DNA from: Deltaproteobacteria bacterium
GTDB taxonomy: Bacteria > Myxococcota > Myxococcia > Myxococcales > Anaeromyxobacteraceae
DNA length: 64,000 nucleotides
NCBI GenBank assembly: GCA_016214955.1
Contig: JACRMN010000029.1
Coordinates: forward strand, 1-64,000
Direction of reading: 5' to 3'
Shown: piece by piece, positions 41,987 through 51,310 of the stretch
Layout: every line of letters starts with the position of its first letter
Numbering within the stretch: position 1 is the stretch's first letter
Program-made: the position numbers and the translations under genes
The notes under the pieces: model-generated
What the model was told of the DNA's origin: nothing
What the model saw: the letters and a program-made list of their open reading frames with translations, nothing else
Database searches by the model: none

Positions 41987-42583
41987 CTACTTCTTCCCGG
42001 ACGGCTTGGCGGCCGGCTTGGCCGGGGCGGCCGCGGGCGCGGCCGGAGCCACCACGCGGCTGCCGGTCTCGTCCATGCTGGAGAAGAACGAGGCCTTCTC
42101 GGCGAGCGCCTGGTCGGCCTTCATGGCGTGGCAGGCGGCGCAGAACTTGTCCACGTTCTTGCCGTTCTGGGTGTCGACGCGCAGGTACTTGTAGAAGGGG
42201 TTGGAGGGGTGCGGGTCGTGGCAGCTGATGCACTCGAACCGGCCGTCGCGCAGCAGCTCCGGCGGGACCTTGGCCACCTTGGGGTTCACGGTGGCGATTC
42301 CGAAGGGGTGGCTCATGTGCTGCGAGACGGGGGCGAAGCCCTGGCCGCCCTTGTCGGTGTCCTGGTGGCAGGCGAGGCAGAGGCCGGTGGTGCCACCGTA
42401 GGGCTGCTTGGTCTTGGGGTTGAGGTAGGTCTTGTTGGGCGCGACCGCGAAGATGATCTCGCCCTTCGAGGCGTGCAGCGAGTGGCAGCCGGAGCAGCCG
42501 ACGGCGTCGTGGCCGCCGGCGGCGAGCGCGGCGAGTGGGGTGAGAGCGAGTGCGGCGACGGCCGCGGCGAACAGCTTCCTCAT
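41987..42583 (-). CDS. Secreted tetrahaem c-type cytochrome
   Basis: 198 residues from the ATG at 42583 with a signal peptide ending near LAALA. Four CxxCH motifs: CSGCH, CLACH, CISCH and CAACH. SLHASKGE after the first motif, HMSHPFG and CHDPHPSNPF offer the distal His ligands. Size and haem number are like OmcE, the tetrahaem filament cytochrome of Geobacter, but I cannot show homology by eye. The C-terminal ~25 residues are an Ala/Pro/Lys tail. Probably co-transcribed with the trihaem-barrel fusion gene. Confidence 0.85.
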   Translation of the reverse strand: MRKLFAAAVAALALTPLAALAAGGHDAVGCSGCHSLHASKGEIIFAVAPNKTYLNPKTKQPYGGTTGLCLACHQDTDKGGQGFAPVSQHMSHPFGIATVNPKVAKVPPELLRDGRFECISCHDPHPSNPFYKYLRVDTQNGKNVDKFCAACHAMKADQALAEKASFFSSMDETGSRVVAPAAPAAAPAKPAAKPSGKK

Positions 42584-42857
42584 GGAGGCTCCTCCAGGGC
42601 GCGCTCGTCTGGCGCGCGGTTGGGCGGGCCGGCCGGCGCGCGCCCTCAGCGCCGCCTGCACCGGTTGATGCGGAGATGTGCGCACGGTACCCCGCCGGGG
42701 GTCCCGGCGCCTTGATGCGCGACAAGCACAGGGAGCGCGGGAGCGCGCGTCGGGCGGCCTCCCCTGGCGACGGCCCCGGATCCCGGGCATTTCCCGGGCG
42801 GGGCTCCGCACATATGATGGCCGGCCCATCCCCTAGCCCCCCACCGGGAGGAAGCAC

Positions 42858-45800
42858 GTGAGTCGCAAGGTCGTGATCCGGATCGCAGCGGCCTGCTTCT
42901 TCCTCTCGGGGGTCGCGGCGCTCCTCTACGAGGTGGTGTGGACGCGCCTCCTCGGGCTCATGTTCGGCCACACCGTTTACGCCATCACCACCGTGCTGGC
43001 GACGTACATGGGCGGGCTGGCCCTGGGCAGCGTGCTGCTGGGCCGGCGGGCCGACCGCCTGGCCCGGCCGCTGCGCGCCTACGGGTTCCTCGAGGCCGCC
43101 ATCGGGCTCTACTGCCTGGCGACGCCACTCCTCTTCCGCGCGGCCGACGGCGTCTACCTCTGGGCCTACCGGGTCCTCCAGCCGTCCGCGGCGGGCGCCA
43201 CGGTGCTGCACCTGCTGCTCGCGGCTGCCCTGCTGCTCCCGCCCACCGCGCTCATGGGCGCCACGCTCCCCATCCTCAGCCGGGCGGTGGTGGGCGCCGA
43301 CGGCCAGGCCGGAGCGCAGGTGGGGCGGCTGTACGCGCTCAACACCTGGGGCGCGGTGGTGGGCACCTCCATCACCGGCTTCATCCTCCTCCCGCGCCTG
43401 GGGCTCGGCACCACCGTCTGGATCGGCGTGGCAATCAACCTGGCCGTCGCCGCGGTCGCCCTGCTCGCCGACCGCAGGGTCGAGGCGGCTGCGCCCGCGC
43501 CGGCGGCTGCGCCCGCGGCACCCGCCCCCGCGCCGCGCTCGCGGCTCACCGTCCTGGCCCTGGTGGCCATCGGGGTCGCCGGAGCGGCCAGCATGGCCTA
43601 CGAGATCGCCTGGACGCGCGCGCTCTCGCTGGTGCTGGGCAGCTCGACCTACGCCTTCACCACCATGCTGGCCACCTTCCTGGTGGGCCTGGCGCTGGGC
43701 GCCCACCTGGCGTCGGTGCTCCTGCGGCGGTGGCCCGTGGGCCTGGCGGTCTTCGGCTTCCTGGAGCTGGCGGTGGCGGTGCTGGTGATGGCGCTCCTGC
43801 CGCTCTTCGGCCAGCTTCCGGAGATGGTGCTGGCGGTGCTGCGCCACCTCGGGGTCAGCTACGTCAGCGTCCTGGGGACGCAGGCGCTGCTGGGCTTCGC
43901 GGTGATGATCCTGCCCACCCTGCTCATCGGCGCCACCTTCCCGGTGGTGGTGGCGGCCCTGGCCCGCGAGCTCAGCCGCCTCGGGCGCGACGTCGGGACC
44001 GTCTACGGGGCCAACACCCTGGGCACCATCGCCGGCTCGGTGATCGCCGGCTTCGTCCTCGTCCGCGCCCTGGGCATGGAGCGCACCGTGCTGGTGGCCG
44101 CCGCCGCCAACCTGGCCGCCGGCCTGGCGGTGGTGCTGGCGACCCCCGGGCTGACGCACCGCGCGCGCGGCGCAGCCCTCGGCCTGGCGGCGGCCTTCGT
44201 CGCCGTGGTCGCGGTCGCTCCCCACTGGAACCCGAAGATCATGACCACCGGCGTGGGCGTCTACGCGGAGACGCTGCTGGGCGCCGGCGCCGACGCCGTG
44301 CGCCGCCTGGCCGAGGGGCGCGAGCTCCTCTTCTACGACGAGGGGATCAGCACCACCGTGGCCGTGGTCCGCGAGCCCGGAGGCACCACCCTGAGCGTCA
44401 ACGGGAAGGTGGACGCCAGCAACGACACCGACATGGTCTCCCAGCTCCTGGCCGGCCACCTGGGGCCGCTCCTCCACCCGGGTGCGCGCCGGGCGCTCAT
44501 CGTCGGCCTGGCCAGCGGCGTGACCGCCGGCGCGGTGGCCCAGCACCCGCTGGAGGTGATCGACGTCGCCGAGCTGGAGCCGGCCATGGTGCCCGCCTCC
44601 CGCTTCTTCCTGCGGGAGAACCGGAACGCCCTGGCCGACCCGCGGGTGCGGGTCATCGAGGGCGACGGGCGCTCCATCCTGGCCACCGCCGGCCAGCCCT
44701 ACGACCTGGTGGTCTCCGAGCCCTCCAACCCCTGGATCGCCGGCGTCGCCAGCCTCTTCACCCTCGACTTCTACCGCACCGTCCGGCAGCGGCTCGCGCC
44801 CGACGGCGTGGTGGTGCAGTGGCTGCAGAACTACTCCATCTCCACCCGCGACATGCGGATGGTGGTTCGCACCATGCAGGAGGTCTTCCCGCACCTCTCG
44901 ATCTGGGCGGCGAGCCCCAACGACCTGATGCTGGTGGCCACGCCCCAGCCCCTGCGCATCGACTTCGGCGCCATCGAGCGGCGCCTGGCCGCTTCGCCGG
45001 GGCTGCGCGAGGACTTCGAGCGCTACCGCTGGGGCGGCGAGAACCTGGTGTTCCGCTTCTTCCTCGGCGAGGAGGACGCGCGCCGCTACGCGTCCGGCGC
45101 GCCCTTCAACACCGACGACCACCCGCTGCTCGAGTTCTCGGCCCCGCTGGCGCTCTACGGCCACTCCCCGGTGGAGAACGAGCAGGCGATGCGGGAGTTC
45201 CGCACCCTCCAGCGCCCCGAGGTGGTGGGGCTCGATTCCTCGCGCTACCAGGGCCCGGCCGGGCACCTGCGGGCCGCGCGCGCCTGCTGGATCGCCGGCC
45301 ACGGCGGCGAGGCCGCGCACCAGCTCGAGCTCGCTGGCGCTCCCGAGTCCCTGGAGCGCCCGCTGGCGGTGGAGCGGGCCCGCCTGCTCCTCGCCATGGG
45401 CCAGTTCCCGCGGGCCCTCGCGGAGCTGGAGCGGCTGGAGGCGGCCGCTCCCGGCGAGGCCCCGGTGAGGACGGCACTGGCAGCGGCGCGCGCCCTGCTG
45501 GAGCCCCCGGTGGCGGCGCGGCTCCTGCAGGCCCGGGCGCAGGCGAGCCCCACCTCGGCGCTGGCCGAGGTGCTCTTCGAGCTGGCGGAGCGGCGCGGGC
45601 AGCCCGGCTTCCTCGCCCTGGCGCTGGAGCAGCTCGACGCCGAGACCGGCCTCCACCCCGGCTCCTACGTGGCCACGAACAACAGGGCCGGCCTGCTCCG
45701 CGCGATGGGCGACATTCCCGGGGCCATCGCGGCCATGCGGCGGTCGGTGGAGCTCAACCCGGACCTCGCCGAGTCGCGCTTCAACCTGGGACTGCTGCTG

Positions 45801-45944
45801 GAGGAGGGCGGCCGCAGGCCGGAAGCGCTCGCCGAGCTGGAGGCCGCGGTGAGGATCGCCCCCGGCTGGCAGAAGGCCCGCCAGCGGCTCGAGGCGCTGC
45901 GCGGCGCGGCCCGGGCCGCGCCGGCGCCCGCCTCACGGCCCTGA
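42858..45944 (+). CDS. Membrane spermidine-synthase-like protein with C-terminal TPRs
   Basis: 1028 residues from a GTG with GGGAGGAAG before it. The first ~450 residues hold 13-14 membrane segments in two similar halves (both with YE[VI][VA]WTR motifs), an MFS-like SpeE-associated domain. Residues ~470-740 resemble the aminopropyltransferase/Rossmann domain: GLASGVTAGAVAQHP, VIDVAELEPAMVPAS, RVIEGDGRSILA, YDLVVSEPSNPWIAG. TPRs follow to the end. Such fused proteins are common in environmental bacteria and their substrate is not established; true polyamine synthesis is doubtful. It overlaps the convergent TMTC-like gene by 12 bases. Confidence 0.82.
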   Translation: MSRKVVIRIAAACFFLSGVAALLYEVVWTRLLGLMFGHTVYAITTVLATYMGGLALGSVLLGRRADRLARPLRAYGFLEAAIGLYCLATPLLFRAADGVYLWAYRVLQPSAAGATVLHLLLAAALLLPPTALMGATLPILSRAVVGADGQAGAQVGRLYALNTWGAVVGTSITGFILLPRLGLGTTVWIGVAINLAVAAVALLADRRVEAAAPAPAAAPAAPAPAPRSRLTVLALVAIGVAGAASMAYEIAWTRALSLVLGSSTYAFTTMLATFLVGLALGAHLASVLLRRWPVGLAVFGFLELAVAVLVMALLPLFGQLPEMVLAVLRHLGVSYVSVLGTQALLGFAVMILPTLLIGATFPVVVAALARELSRLGRDVGTVYGANTLGTIAGSVIAGFVLVRALGMERTVLVAAAANLAAGLAVVLATPGLTHRARGAALGLAAAFVAVVAVAPHWNPKIMTTGVGVYAETLLGAGADAVRRLAEGRELLFYDEGISTTVAVVREPGGTTLSVNGKVDASNDTDMVSQLLAGHLGPLLHPGARRALIVGLASGVTAGAVAQHPLEVIDVAELEPAMVPASRFFLRENRNALADPRVRVIEGDGRSILATAGQPYDLVVSEPSNPWIAGVASLFTLDFYRTVRQRLAPDGVVVQWLQNYSISTRDMRMVVRTMQEVFPHLSIWAASPNDLMLVATPQPLRIDFGAIERRLAASPGLREDFERYRWGGENLVFRFFLGEEDARRYASGAPFNTDDHPLLEFSAPLALYGHSPVENEQAMREFRTLQRPEVVGLDSSRYQGPAGHLRAARACWIAGHGGEAAHQLELAGAPESLERPLAVERARLLLAMGQFPRALAELERLEAAAPGEAPVRTALAAARALLEPPVAARLLQARAQASPTSALAEVLFELAERRGQPGFLALALEQLDAETGLHPGSYVATNNRAGLLRAMGDIPGAIAAMRRSVELNPDLAESRFNLGLLLEEGGRRPEALAELEAAVRIAPGWQKARQRLEALRGAARAAPAPASRP

Positions 45945-47789
45945 GCCCAGCGCCCTGAGCCGCTCCTCGGCCACCGCCCGCTCGCGCGGCTGCTTGCCGT
46001 GCTCCCGGGCCAGGAACTCGCGCCAGGCGGCCCGGGCCCGGTCCCGCTCCCCGGCCCGCTCGTAGAGCCCGGCCAGCCGGTACCAGGCGCTCGCCAGCCG
46101 CGGATCGGCGGCGGCGGCCCGCTCCCAGTGGCGGCGCGCGCCCGCCTCGTCGCCGGCGGCCATGGCGGCGATGCCGAGATCGGAGAGGGCCCGGGCGTGG
46201 CTCGGGTCGGCGGCCACGGTCCGCTGCCACTCCTCCACCGCCTCGGCCTTCCGCGCCTGGCTCCAGCGCACCACGCCCAGCCGCCAGCGCGCATCGCCGT
46301 ACCCCGGGTCGCTCGCCAGGATCTCCTGGTAGGTGGCGGCGGCCTCGTCCCGGCGGCCCAGCGCCTCCAGGGCCACGCCCACCTCCAGGAGGTGCCGCGA
46401 GAGCGGCGCCGGGGTGCCGCGCAGGATCTCCACCGCCGCCTGGAAGTGGGGCAGCGCCTCGGCGGGCCGCCCGCGCTCCATCAGCACCGCGCCGAGGCAC
46501 TGGCGCATCTTGCTGGAGCGGGGCTGGGCCTCGACACCAGCTGTGAACAGGGTGAGCTCGTCGGCCCAGATGCGGGAGGCGGCCCAGGCGCGGCCGCCCA
46601 GGGCCAGGAGGAGGAGCGCCGCGCCCCAGCGCAGCGCCGGGCGCGGGAAGCGGGCCCAGAGCACCGCGGCGCCGGCCCCGAGCACCAGGCAGAGCGCCAG
46701 GCTGGGGAGGTACAGGAGCCGCTCGCCCAGGATGGTGCCGATGGGGACGAGCAGGTTGGAGGCGGGAAAGATGGCGCCCGCGTACCAGAGCAGGCAGAGG
46801 GCGCCGAGCGGCCAGCGGCGCAGGCCGGCGACCGCGCCGGCCACCAGGGCCGCGGCCAGGGCCAGCCCGGCCAGGAACCAGCCGTCGAGCCAGCCCGGCG
46901 ACGGGGGAATGGCGGCGTAGGAGTAGTCGGGCGACAGGTGGAGTGGCGCCACCTGCAGCGAGAGGCCGCGGGCCAGCACGGCCACCGCGGTGCGGACCCG
47001 GGTGGCGACGTCGGCGTGGGCGATGGGGTTCTCGGCCCAGGGGATGTGGTCGAGGGGCACGCCGACGGTCCCGACCGCCGCCTTGCGGGCCAGCAGGTAG
47101 AGCGCGGTGGCCGCGGCGTAGAGGGCGAAGAGGCCCGCCGAGCGGCGCGGGGCGCGCCTCCAGTCCTCGCGCCCGAGGACGAGGTCGCGAGCGGCGAGGA
47201 GGCCGATGCCGACGACGCCGCTCTCCTTCGAGAACATGGCCGCGCCGAGGAGGAGCACGACGCCGGCCGCGGCGGCGAGCGACCCCCGCAGCGCGCGGGG
47301 GTGCAAGAGCAGCGCGCCGAGCAGGAATGCCGCGGCCAGCAGGTCCTTGCGCCCGGCCACGTTGGCCACCGCCTCGGCGTGCACCGGCAGCACCGCGAAA
47401 AGGAGCCCGGCCATGCCCGCCCCGGCGAGCGGCAGCCCGAGCCGCGAGGCCAGGAGGACCACCAGGGCCGCGACCAGCGCGTGGAGCAGCACGTTGCCGA
47501 GGTGGAAGCCCGCGGGCGCGAGCCCGCCGATCGCGTGGTTGAGCGCGTAGGTGGCGGTGGTGAGCGGCCGGTAGATGGGGTTGTCCTCACCGGAACCGGC
47601 CCAGGCGGCCTGGGCGAACATCCGCGGCACAGCCGCCAGGGAGCGGACGGAGTCGTTGTCCACCACCTCGGGGAGATCGTCGAAGGCGAACCCGTGCTCG
47701 ACCGTCGGGGCGTAGACCGCCAGCGCCACGGCGGCCGCGAGGAGCGCGGCGCCGAGGGGGGGGCGGAGGGCGAGGCGGCCGGCGAGCAC
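45933..47789 (-). CDS. TMTC-like (DUF1736-type) GT-C glycosyltransferase with TPR repeats
   Basis: About 618 residues from a GTG at 47789, 5 bases after the preceding stop; no clear RBS. HGFAFDDLPEVVDNDSV is the acidic loop motif and LPVHAEAVANVAGRKDLLA is closer to the eukaryotic TMTC form than the other copies in this window. A GTVGVPLDHIPWAENPIA segment also matches TMTC proteins (DUF1736 region). TPRs fill the last ~200 residues. Operon partner of the GT2-methyltransferase fusion gene. Confidence 0.85.
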   Translation of the reverse strand: MLAGRLALRPPLGAALLAAAVALAVYAPTVEHGFAFDDLPEVVDNDSVRSLAAVPRMFAQAAWAGSGEDNPIYRPLTTATYALNHAIGGLAPAGFHLGNVLLHALVAALVVLLASRLGLPLAGAGMAGLLFAVLPVHAEAVANVAGRKDLLAAAFLLGALLLHPRALRGSLAAAAGVVLLLGAAMFSKESGVVGIGLLAARDLVLGREDWRRAPRRSAGLFALYAAATALYLLARKAAVGTVGVPLDHIPWAENPIAHADVATRVRTAVAVLARGLSLQVAPLHLSPDYSYAAIPPSPGWLDGWFLAGLALAAALVAGAVAGLRRWPLGALCLLWYAGAIFPASNLLVPIGTILGERLLYLPSLALCLVLGAGAAVLWARFPRPALRWGAALLLLALGGRAWAASRIWADELTLFTAGVEAQPRSSKMRQCLGAVLMERGRPAEALPHFQAAVEILRGTPAPLSRHLLEVGVALEALGRRDEAAATYQEILASDPGYGDARWRLGVVRWSQARKAEAVEEWQRTVAADPSHARALSDLGIAAMAAGDEAGARRHWERAAAADPRLASAWYRLAGLYERAGERDRARAAWREFLAREHGKQPRERAVAEERLRALGSGP

Positions 47790-47794
47790 GGGGG

Positions 47795-49276
47795 TCAGGT
47801 GGCGGGGCGCTCGGGGGCGTCCGCCGGCACCGGCTCGAGCACCGCCAGCAGCGACAGCGGCGGCAGGAACGGGATCCGGTCGACCAGGCGAAACAGGGGC
47901 GTGAGGAGGTTGAGGAGGTGGATCTGCAGCAGGCCGAAGGTGCGCCTCCGCAGCACCTTGCCGTTGAGCCACCAGGCCAGCGTGCCGATCCGGTTGAGGG
48001 GGCGCATGAGCACGACGCGGAACCCGGCGTCCCGCGCCGCCGCGGTCAGGGAGTCGCGGGTGTAGCGGCGCTTGTGGCCGAGCACCTCGTCCAGGGTACC
48101 CATGAGGCGCGGCCCGCGGGGCACCAGGATCACCGCCCGGCCGCCGGACGTGAGCATGGCCCTGAGGTTGCGCAGGGCGCCGCGGTCGTCCTCCACGTGC
48201 TCGATGACGTTGATGCAGACCACGGTGTCGAACCCACCCTCGGCCGGGGGGAAGGTCTCCGGGCGGGTGACGTCGGTGAGGCACGTCTCCAGGTAGGGGC
48301 GGTCGGGGCGCAGCGTCCGGAGCCGCTCCAGGTACTGGGGGTTGATGTCGGTCGCCAGGTAGCGGTGGCGCGGGATGAGGCGGGTGGTGAGGCTGCCGGT
48401 GCCGCTGCCGATCTCCAGCACCGTGCGACCGCAGAGGGGCCGCACCTCGTCGGCGATCCAGTCGTTGAAGCGCGGCGCCCGGGCCAGGCGCGCCAGGGTG
48501 TGGCTCCCGAACTCGTCCTCCCGGTAGACGTGATCCGAGGCCCCGAAGCGGAGGATGGCGCCCAGCGCCTTCACTCCGTCGCGCCAGTTGATCTTCTTGC
48601 CCTCCTGGTAGGTGCGCCCCGAGTAGGAGATGGGCACCTCGAAGATGCGCGCGCCCCGCTTGGCGAGCTTGATGGTGAGCTCGGGCTCCATGCGGAAGTC
48701 GCGGGAGACCAGCGGGATCGACTTGAGGAGCGAGGTGCGGACGGCCTTGTAGCAGGTCTCCATGTCGGTGAGGTTGACGTTGGTGACCAGGTTGGTGAGG
48801 AAGGTGAGCAGCCGGTTCCCGAGCTCGTGACGGAACATGAGCGCCCGGCGGACCTCGCCGGCGAAGCGGGAGCCGAAGACCGCCTCGGCCCCCTCCTCCT
48901 CGAACACCCGAACGATGCGCAGGAGATCCCTGGGGTGGTACTCGAGATCGGCGTCGTGGATGACCGTGATCTCGCAGCGGGCATGGGCCAGGGCGGTCTG
49001 GACCGCCTGCCCCTTCCCTCCGTTCCTCTCGTGGCGCAGGAAGAGCCACTCGATCTTCCCGCCGGCGCTGACGAGCCGCTCCCCGTCCCGGGTGAGCCGC
49101 TCCTCGCGGTACCTCTGGAGCACAACCGGCGTCTCGTCGCTCGAGCAGTCGTCGACGACGACGACCTGGATGGCGGAGAGCAGCGGGGAGGTGGCGAGCA
49201 CCTCGAGCCGGGCCAGCGACTCGGACACCAGGAACTGCTCGTTGTAGACCGGGACAAGGACCGAAAGTGAAGTCAT
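47795..49276 (-). CDS. Fusion of GT2 glycosyltransferase and SAM methyltransferase
   Basis: 493 residues from the ATG at 49276, preceded by GGGAGAGCACGAG. Residues 1-240 are a DPM-like GT2: LSVLVPVYNEQFLVSESLAR, VVVVDDCSSDETP, ITVIHDADLEYHPRDLL, then LTDMETCYKAVRTSLL. Residues ~265-420 are a methyltransferase: TVLEIGSGTGSLTTRLIP (motif I), FDTVVCINVIEHVEDDRG and LTSGGRAVILVPRGP. The C-terminus has a hydrophobic stretch. It could make and methylate a lipid-linked sugar for the TMTC-like enzyme encoded next. It parallels the separate GT2 and methyltransferase genes at 35.4-37.2 kb. Confidence 0.9.
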   Translation of the reverse strand: MTSLSVLVPVYNEQFLVSESLARLEVLATSPLLSAIQVVVVDDCSSDETPVVLQRYREERLTRDGERLVSAGGKIEWLFLRHERNGGKGQAVQTALAHARCEITVIHDADLEYHPRDLLRIVRVFEEEGAEAVFGSRFAGEVRRALMFRHELGNRLLTFLTNLVTNVNLTDMETCYKAVRTSLLKSIPLVSRDFRMEPELTIKLAKRGARIFEVPISYSGRTYQEGKKINWRDGVKALGAILRFGASDHVYREDEFGSHTLARLARAPRFNDWIADEVRPLCGRTVLEIGSGTGSLTTRLIPRHRYLATDINPQYLERLRTLRPDRPYLETCLTDVTRPETFPPAEGGFDTVVCINVIEHVEDDRGALRNLRAMLTSGGRAVILVPRGPRLMGTLDEVLGHKRRYTRDSLTAAARDAGFRVVLMRPLNRIGTLAWWLNGKVLRRRTFGLLQIHLLNLLTPLFRLVDRIPFLPPLSLLAVLEPVPADAPERPAT

Positions 49277-49442
49277 CTCGTGCTCTCCCGGCATCCCGGT
49301 GCAATGCCGGTGCCCGTGGTTGGAGCGTCCCACGCTGGAGGTGGCGTCCCCCGCGAGCCGCACTTCTTGCGGCAGCCGCAGGCCTCCCGCAGGCCTTGCC
49401 GGCAGGACCACCCCCGCCCCGGTGCGCTGGCCGCGCGTCGCC

Positions 49443-50969
49443 TCATCCGCGCGGCGGCCCCAGGTCGTACACGTTCCAGTAGTCGTCCAGGTGGATGGTC
49501 TGGACGCCGTCCTCGAAGGCGATGCGGTCGAAGAACCGCCGGAGCCGCTGGTCCCAGAAGCAGGCGACGAACCTCGCTCCGAAGCGGCGCCGGATGACCT
49601 CCGCGACGCCTGGGGGCGCCTCGCGAGGCAGCCGGTACCAGAGGTCGCTGAGCACGGGGTCCTTCAGGTAGAAGAGCGTCGGGTCGAGCGCGACGAGGAA
49701 GCGGCGCTCCGGCAGCGCCAGCATCAGCTTGCCCGTGGCGCCCCAGTCGCAGGTGAAGACCTGGGCGCCCTCGGGGATCCGCGCCTGGAGCTTCTGCGCG
49801 AGGCCACGGGGCACCTGGTCCTCGCGGCTCCCGAGCCCGCGGATGGTCTCGAGCTGATCGCGCCCCGTGTATCCCAGGCACGCCAGCAGGACCACCGCCG
49901 GCGCGGCGCGCGCCCACCTGGCGGGCGGGTCGAGACGGGCCAGGGCCACAGCGAAGGTCGCCACCGCGAACGGCACCAGGTACTCGGCGAAGCGCGCGGT
50001 GCGCAGGGTCAGGGCCAGGAAGCCGAGCCCGGCCAGCGCCAGGGCCAGCGGTACCGGGTCCCGCTTCCGGACGCGCCAGGCGATGACGGCACCGCCGGCC
50101 AGCAGCGCTGCCACCGCCAGGAGCCACTCCAGCCATTGACGGACCGTGAACGGCTCGAACTCCAGACCCAGCTCCAGCCCCGGCCTCGCCCCCCAGGCCG
50201 CCTTCCAGAGCACGTCCACCAGGACCACCCAGCTGAACTTCACCAGGTTGACCGTGTTCGGGTGCAGGAGGAGGCCGGCGGCGAGCCCGGCAACCACCGC
50301 GGCGGCCGGCTGCCAGCGGGGGCGCTGGCCGGCGAGGAATCGCGCCGCCTCCGCCGCCGCCACCAGCGCCAGCGGGAGCCCCCAGGCCACGTAGCAGAAC
50401 GGGTAAGCGACGGAGAGTGCGGCGAGGATCCCGAGGCGACCGCGTGCCGCCGCCCAGAGGACCGCCAGGGCGAGCGGGATGGAGAGCAGGTGCGGGCGAA
50501 CCAGCGCGAACCGGTAGAGGAAGACGTCGGTGGCGGCCAGCGGCAGCAGCGCCCAGAGCGCTGCCAGCGCAACCCGCTCGGCGCGCAGCACCAGGTAGAG
50601 GCCGGTGAGCAGCAGGCCGCCCAGGAGCGTTCCCACGATCTTCGACGACAGCGACCAGTCCACGTCGCCGAGGGCCGCGAACATCAGGTGGAGCAGCAGC
50701 TCCTTGTCCCCGTAGTGGTCGGCCAGCCACGAGAACGGGGTCCAGGGGAACTCCTGGAGGATCCCGTGGGCGCGGATGAGCCGCCCCACCGCCACGTGGT
50801 AGGCGGTGTCACCGTCGACCGGCGCGGCGACGACGCCGAACTGCACGACGGCGGCGACGCCCAGCGCCAGCACCGCGAAGGCGATTGTCCGCCAGGGCGC
50901 CCCTGGCCGGCGTGCGACTTCACCTCCAGGGGCAGTCACGGGCGACTCCGCGGCCAGTTGCGCGTCCAT
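49443..50969 (-). CDS. Polytopic membrane protein, GT-C-like, function unknown
   Basis: 508 residues from the ATG at 50969, with about 11-12 membrane segments. A first-loop DGDTAYHVAVGRLIRAHG and WTPFSWLADHYGDKELLLHL are consistent with a GT-C fold (acidic residue after the first helix). The C-terminal ~120 residues are soluble: VFTCDWGATGKLMLALPERR and a last DYWNVYDLGPP. I do not recognise a named family. Position upstream of the GT2-methyltransferase fusion and TMTC-like genes, on the same strand but 166 bases away, suggests a role in the same glycan pathway. Confidence 0.65.
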   Translation of the reverse strand: MDAQLAAESPVTAPGGEVARRPGAPWRTIAFAVLALGVAAVVQFGVVAAPVDGDTAYHVAVGRLIRAHGILQEFPWTPFSWLADHYGDKELLLHLMFAALGDVDWSLSSKIVGTLLGGLLLTGLYLVLRAERVALAALWALLPLAATDVFLYRFALVRPHLLSIPLALAVLWAAARGRLGILAALSVAYPFCYVAWGLPLALVAAAEAARFLAGQRPRWQPAAAVVAGLAAGLLLHPNTVNLVKFSWVVLVDVLWKAAWGARPGLELGLEFEPFTVRQWLEWLLAVAALLAGGAVIAWRVRKRDPVPLALALAGLGFLALTLRTARFAEYLVPFAVATFAVALARLDPPARWARAAPAVVLLACLGYTGRDQLETIRGLGSREDQVPRGLAQKLQARIPEGAQVFTCDWGATGKLMLALPERRFLVALDPTLFYLKDPVLSDLWYRLPREAPPGVAEVIRRRFGARFVACFWDQRLRRFFDRIAFEDGVQTIHLDDYWNVYDLGPPRG

Positions 50970-51001
50970 GGGGCGGCAGAGGATAGCACTCCCGCGCCCC
51001 C

Positions 51002-51310
51002 TCACCTCCCCGCCGGCGCCCCCACCGCCTCGGGCACCCGGCCCATCTTCTCGAGCAGCGTCCCGGCGTTGAGGTGGGTGTGGGCGTCGCCGGGGTCGAG
51101 CTCCAGGGCGCGCTGCAGCGCCGCCGGCCCGGCCGCGTCGTCTGCGGGGAGCGCGGCGGCGCCGGCCCAGGTCACCTCCAGAGGGCCGAGCCGAAGCCGG
51201 AGGCGCGCCCGTTCCCCGAGCCGCGGCTGCGCCGCCGGCGGCCCGGAGCGGTCGAGCTCCAGCGCAGCGTCCTCGAGCCGCCCCTCGGCGTGGTGCGAGC
51301 GGGCCGCCTG
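51002..51310 (-). pseudogene. 3' remnant of a TPR-protein gene
   Basis: On the minus strand about 100 residues look coding: AEGRLEDAALELDRSG, then GPAALQRALELDPGDAHTHL and AGTLLEKMGRVPEAVGAPAGR at the stop. The TPR signature is clear, but no start or N-terminal part exists: upstream of ~51310 the frame becomes unrelated low-complexity sequence. It therefore looks like the 3' end of a truncated gene. Its last 29 bases recur at 53656-53684. Confidence 0.55.
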
